Position numbers and translations under genes: made by a program
Part shown: positions 12,812-14,129 of the stretch, piece by piece
How the letters are laid out: the number at the start of each line of letters is the position of its first letter
How positions within the stretch are numbered: position 1 is the first letter of the stretch
Assembly: GCA_015655535.1 (NCBI GenBank)
Contig: JAATEW010000370.1
Location: 1 to 14,129 of the forward strand
Direction: 5' to 3'
From: Hyphomicrobiales bacterium
Lineage (GTDB): Bacteria; Pseudomonadota; Alphaproteobacteria; Rhizobiales; Beijerinckiaceae
Length of the DNA stretch: 14,129 bases
Notes under the pieces: model-generated
The model's database searches: none
What the model was told of the DNA's origin: nothing
The model's input: the letters and a program-made list of their open reading frames with translations, nothing else

Positions 12812-13381
12812 TCACTTTCCCGGCGCCGTCTTGCCTTTTGCCGCTTTAGGCACTTTCGCCGGCCAGCTCACGATATAATCAGGATAATCGTCGAGCTTGA
12901 TCTCCGTCTCCAAGGCCGCCACGCGGCCGCGCACCGAGACGCCTGCCTCATGCACCGTCTCAGCCGAGCCGGAAACCAGCGGATGCCACCAGGAAAGCTC
13001 CTTGCCCTCGGCGACCAGCCGATAAGCGCAGGTCGGCGGCAGCCAAGGCAGGGCGCGCACGGAAGACGGCGTCAGCTTCAAACAGTCGCGGACGCGCTGG
13101 CGCCTGCGGCGATAATCCGAGCAGCGGCAGGTCTTGCCGTCGAAAAGCTTACAGCCAAGATCTGTGAAATGGATCTCGCCCGTGTCTTCATCCTCGAGCT
13201 TGACGAGGCAGCAGCGGCCGCAGCCGTCGCAGAGACTTTCCCATTCGGCCTGGCTGAAGTCTTCGAGCTCTTTTCCCTTCCAGAAGAGCCTCAGGGCAGG
13301 CTCGGGCGCGGCGTCGTCCGCTTTGGGTCTTACCGCCGCCTTCTGGCGGGTCGTATCGTTTTGGGACGGACGGGACGGCAT
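12812..13381 (-). CDS. UPF0260 (YcgN-like) cysteine-cluster protein
   Basis: A 189-residue cytoplasmic protein of the YcgN family, function unestablished. The signature WESLCDGCGRCCLVKLEDED (48-67) carries Cys51, 54, 57 and 58. Further conserved cysteines are at 77, 85, 87, 100 and 118, followed by LPWLPPTCAYRL and LSWWHPLVSG. The cysteine spacing looks able to bind a metal or iron-sulfur cluster; that is inference from the pattern. The core ends near residue 165 and a basic Lys/Pro/Ala tail follows. The ATG at 13381 was taken. A GTG at 13441 extends the frame by 20 residues and cannot be excluded, since neither has a good ribosome binding site. The gene is divergent from the penicillin-binding protein gene. 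Confidence 0.88.
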   Translation of the reverse strand: MPSRPSQNDTTRQKAAVRPKADDAAPEPALRLFWKGKELEDFSQAEWESLCDGCGRCCLVKLEDEDTGEIHFTDLGCKLFDGKTCRCSDYRRRRQRVRDCLKLTPSSVRALPWLPPTCAYRLVAEGKELSWWHPLVSGSAETVHEAGVSVRGRVAALETEIKLDDYPDYIVSWPAKVPKAAKGKTAPGK

Positions 13382-13439
13382 GGCGCTCGCGGTTCTTTCA
13401 CTTTGTGAAAAGACGAATGGAGAGAAGTGACTTGTTTCC

Positions 13440-13475
13440 ACGCTTTAGCCATCGTCAAGAGGCTTACTAAAGCGT
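13440..13475. promoter_or_regulatory. Perfect 9-bp inverted repeat in the divergent gene gap
   Basis: ACGCTTTAG (13440-13448) and CTAAAGCGT (13467-13475) are exact inverse copies separated by 18 bp. They lie between the divergent UPF0260 and penicillin-binding protein genes. The span suits either a dimeric regulator site covering both promoters or an RNA hairpin in the leader of the plus-strand gene. No T-run follows the right arm. Confidence 0.45.
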
Positions 13476-13545
13476 TAAAAAGGCCTGTGCTTTCCTCCAG
13501 ACCTCCCGGAGCTTACCTCTGTTCGAGGCGTTTCGCAGATCGGCC

Positions 13546-14129
13546 ATGAAAAAAATCGGGCGGGCTTTGCTCGCTTTCGATGCTTTCGTCGATTCCTCGG
13601 TCTACGAGGCGGGACAGAAGTCGCGCGCGAATTACGCTGCCTTCTCGGCCTTCATGGACGGCTTTCACACCTCGGGCTGGAACAAGGTTTTCGTCGAACT
13701 CGGCTGCGAATTTTTCACGATCAGCATCGCCGGCGGCCTCGTCGCATTGTTCTTGGCGCAGCCGGCCTTTCAGGAAACCACCGACGACTGGCTGAAAAAG
13801 CAGGATCTCGCCGTGACCTTTCTCGACCGCTACGGCCAGGAGGTCGGGCGGCGCGGCATCAAACATGACGATTCGGTCTCCTTCGATCAATTGCCGCAAT
13901 ATTTGATCCAGGCAGCACTCGCCACCGAGGACCGGCGGTTCTTCGAGCATTTCGGCGTCGATATCATCGGCACCTTGCGCGCGCTGAGCGTCAATGCGAG
14001 CGCCAACAATGTGCGCCAGGGCGGCTCGTCGATCACCCAGCAATTGGCGAAGAACCTGTTTTTGTCCAACGAACGGACGATCGAACGCAAGATCAAGGAA
14101 GCCTATCTCGCCGTCTGGCTCGAATTCCA
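13546..14129 (+). CDS. Class A penicillin-binding protein (PBP1A-like), N-terminal part, runs off the window
   Basis: Bifunctional peptidoglycan synthase; only the first 194 codons are in the window and the frame is open at the right edge. A cytoplasmic segment of about 50 residues precedes one membrane anchor (about 55-72). The glycosyltransferase (GT51) domain begins at about 105 with the catalytic motif ATEDRRFFEHFGVD; Glu128 is the catalytic Glu. A second motif is GGSSITQQLAKNLFL (159-173), then ERTIERKIKEA. The transpeptidase domain would lie beyond the window. The ATG was chosen for the MKKIGRALL start; no strong ribosome binding site is visible. The long N-terminal cytoplasmic part is longer than in E. 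coli PBP1A. Confidence 0.92.
   Translation, partial: MKKIGRALLAFDAFVDSSVYEAGQKSRANYAAFSAFMDGFHTSGWNKVFVELGCEFFTISIAGGLVALFLAQPAFQETTDDWLKKQDLAVTFLDRYGQEVGRRGIKHDDSVSFDQLPQYLIQAALATEDRRFFEHFGVDIIGTLRALSVNASANNVRQGGSSITQQLAKNLFLSNERTIERKIKEAYLAVWLEF

Noticed and set aside
12728..13408. Plus-strand frame of 226 codons across the toxin end and the UPF0260 gene
   Set aside because: Antisense to a conserved cysteine-cluster protein; the first part coincides with the frameshifted toxin tail in the wrong phase.
13513..14043. Minus-strand frame of 176 codons at the right edge
   Set aside because: Antisense to the GT51 domain, whose catalytic motifs are intact on the plus strand.
1..14129. CRISPR array, tRNA, rRNA, integrase or insertion sequence
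   Set aside because: No regularly spaced direct repeats, cloverleaf, rRNA-like sequence or transposase/integrase motif was seen in either strand.

Overview
The window is about 14.1 kb of GC-rich DNA, almost fully coding and chromosomal in character. It looks like an alphaproteobacterium, most likely of the order Hyphomicrobiales (Rhizobiales). The reasons are the gene order ccmI-ccmE-ccmF-ccmH-degP beside a PhoP/PhoQ-type (FeuP/FeuQ-like) two-component pair, a single short CcmH, and a two-part palindromic intergenic repeat whose ends read CTAGAGC/GCTCTAG. I cannot name the genus.

Minus strand, 9.5 kb down to 0.1 kb. A small secreted PepSY-type protein (9178-9498), an OmpR-family response regulator (8440-9156) and its histidine kinase (7047-8438) form a tight three-gene unit. 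A 117-bp double palindrome (6919-7035) separates them from the cytochrome c maturation operon: ccmI (5727-6821), ccmE (5227-5718), ccmF (2255-4234) and ccmH (1791-2258). The Do-type periplasmic protease gene degP (113-1654) follows and ends at a clear hairpin terminator (42-81). CcmE delivers heme, and CcmF, CcmH and CcmI attach it to reduced apocytochrome c. The heme-handling genes ccmABCD and ccmG are not in this window.

The oddest element is between ccmE and ccmF. An intact 294-codon reading frame (4326-5210) encodes only the C-terminal part (domains III-V) of elongation factor G, without the GTPase domain or domain II. It keeps the residues that matter at the tip of domain IV and has an unrelated tail. 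It is either a duplicated fusA fragment caught in the operon or a stand-alone ribosome-binding EF-G-like protein.

Plus strand, 10.0-12.8 kb: an accessory cluster. An exported, barrel-like protein of unknown function (10032-11003) overlaps a secreted trypsin-fold serine protease (10981-11751). Next come a perfect TGTGA-N6-TCACA operator, a small periplasmic four-cysteine protein (11878-12141), two strong hairpins, and a RelB/ParE-type toxin-antitoxin pair. The toxin gene (12485-12780) carries a single-base frameshift that can be pinpointed near 12638.

Right end. A UPF0260 (YcgN-like) cysteine-cluster protein gene (12812-13381, minus) is divergent from a class A penicillin-binding protein gene (13546 onward, plus), which runs off the window. 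Between them is a perfect 9-bp inverted repeat.

The main non-coding stretch is 9499-10031. It holds an AT-rich block near 9855-9935, a short direct repeat and at best one doubtful small ORF.
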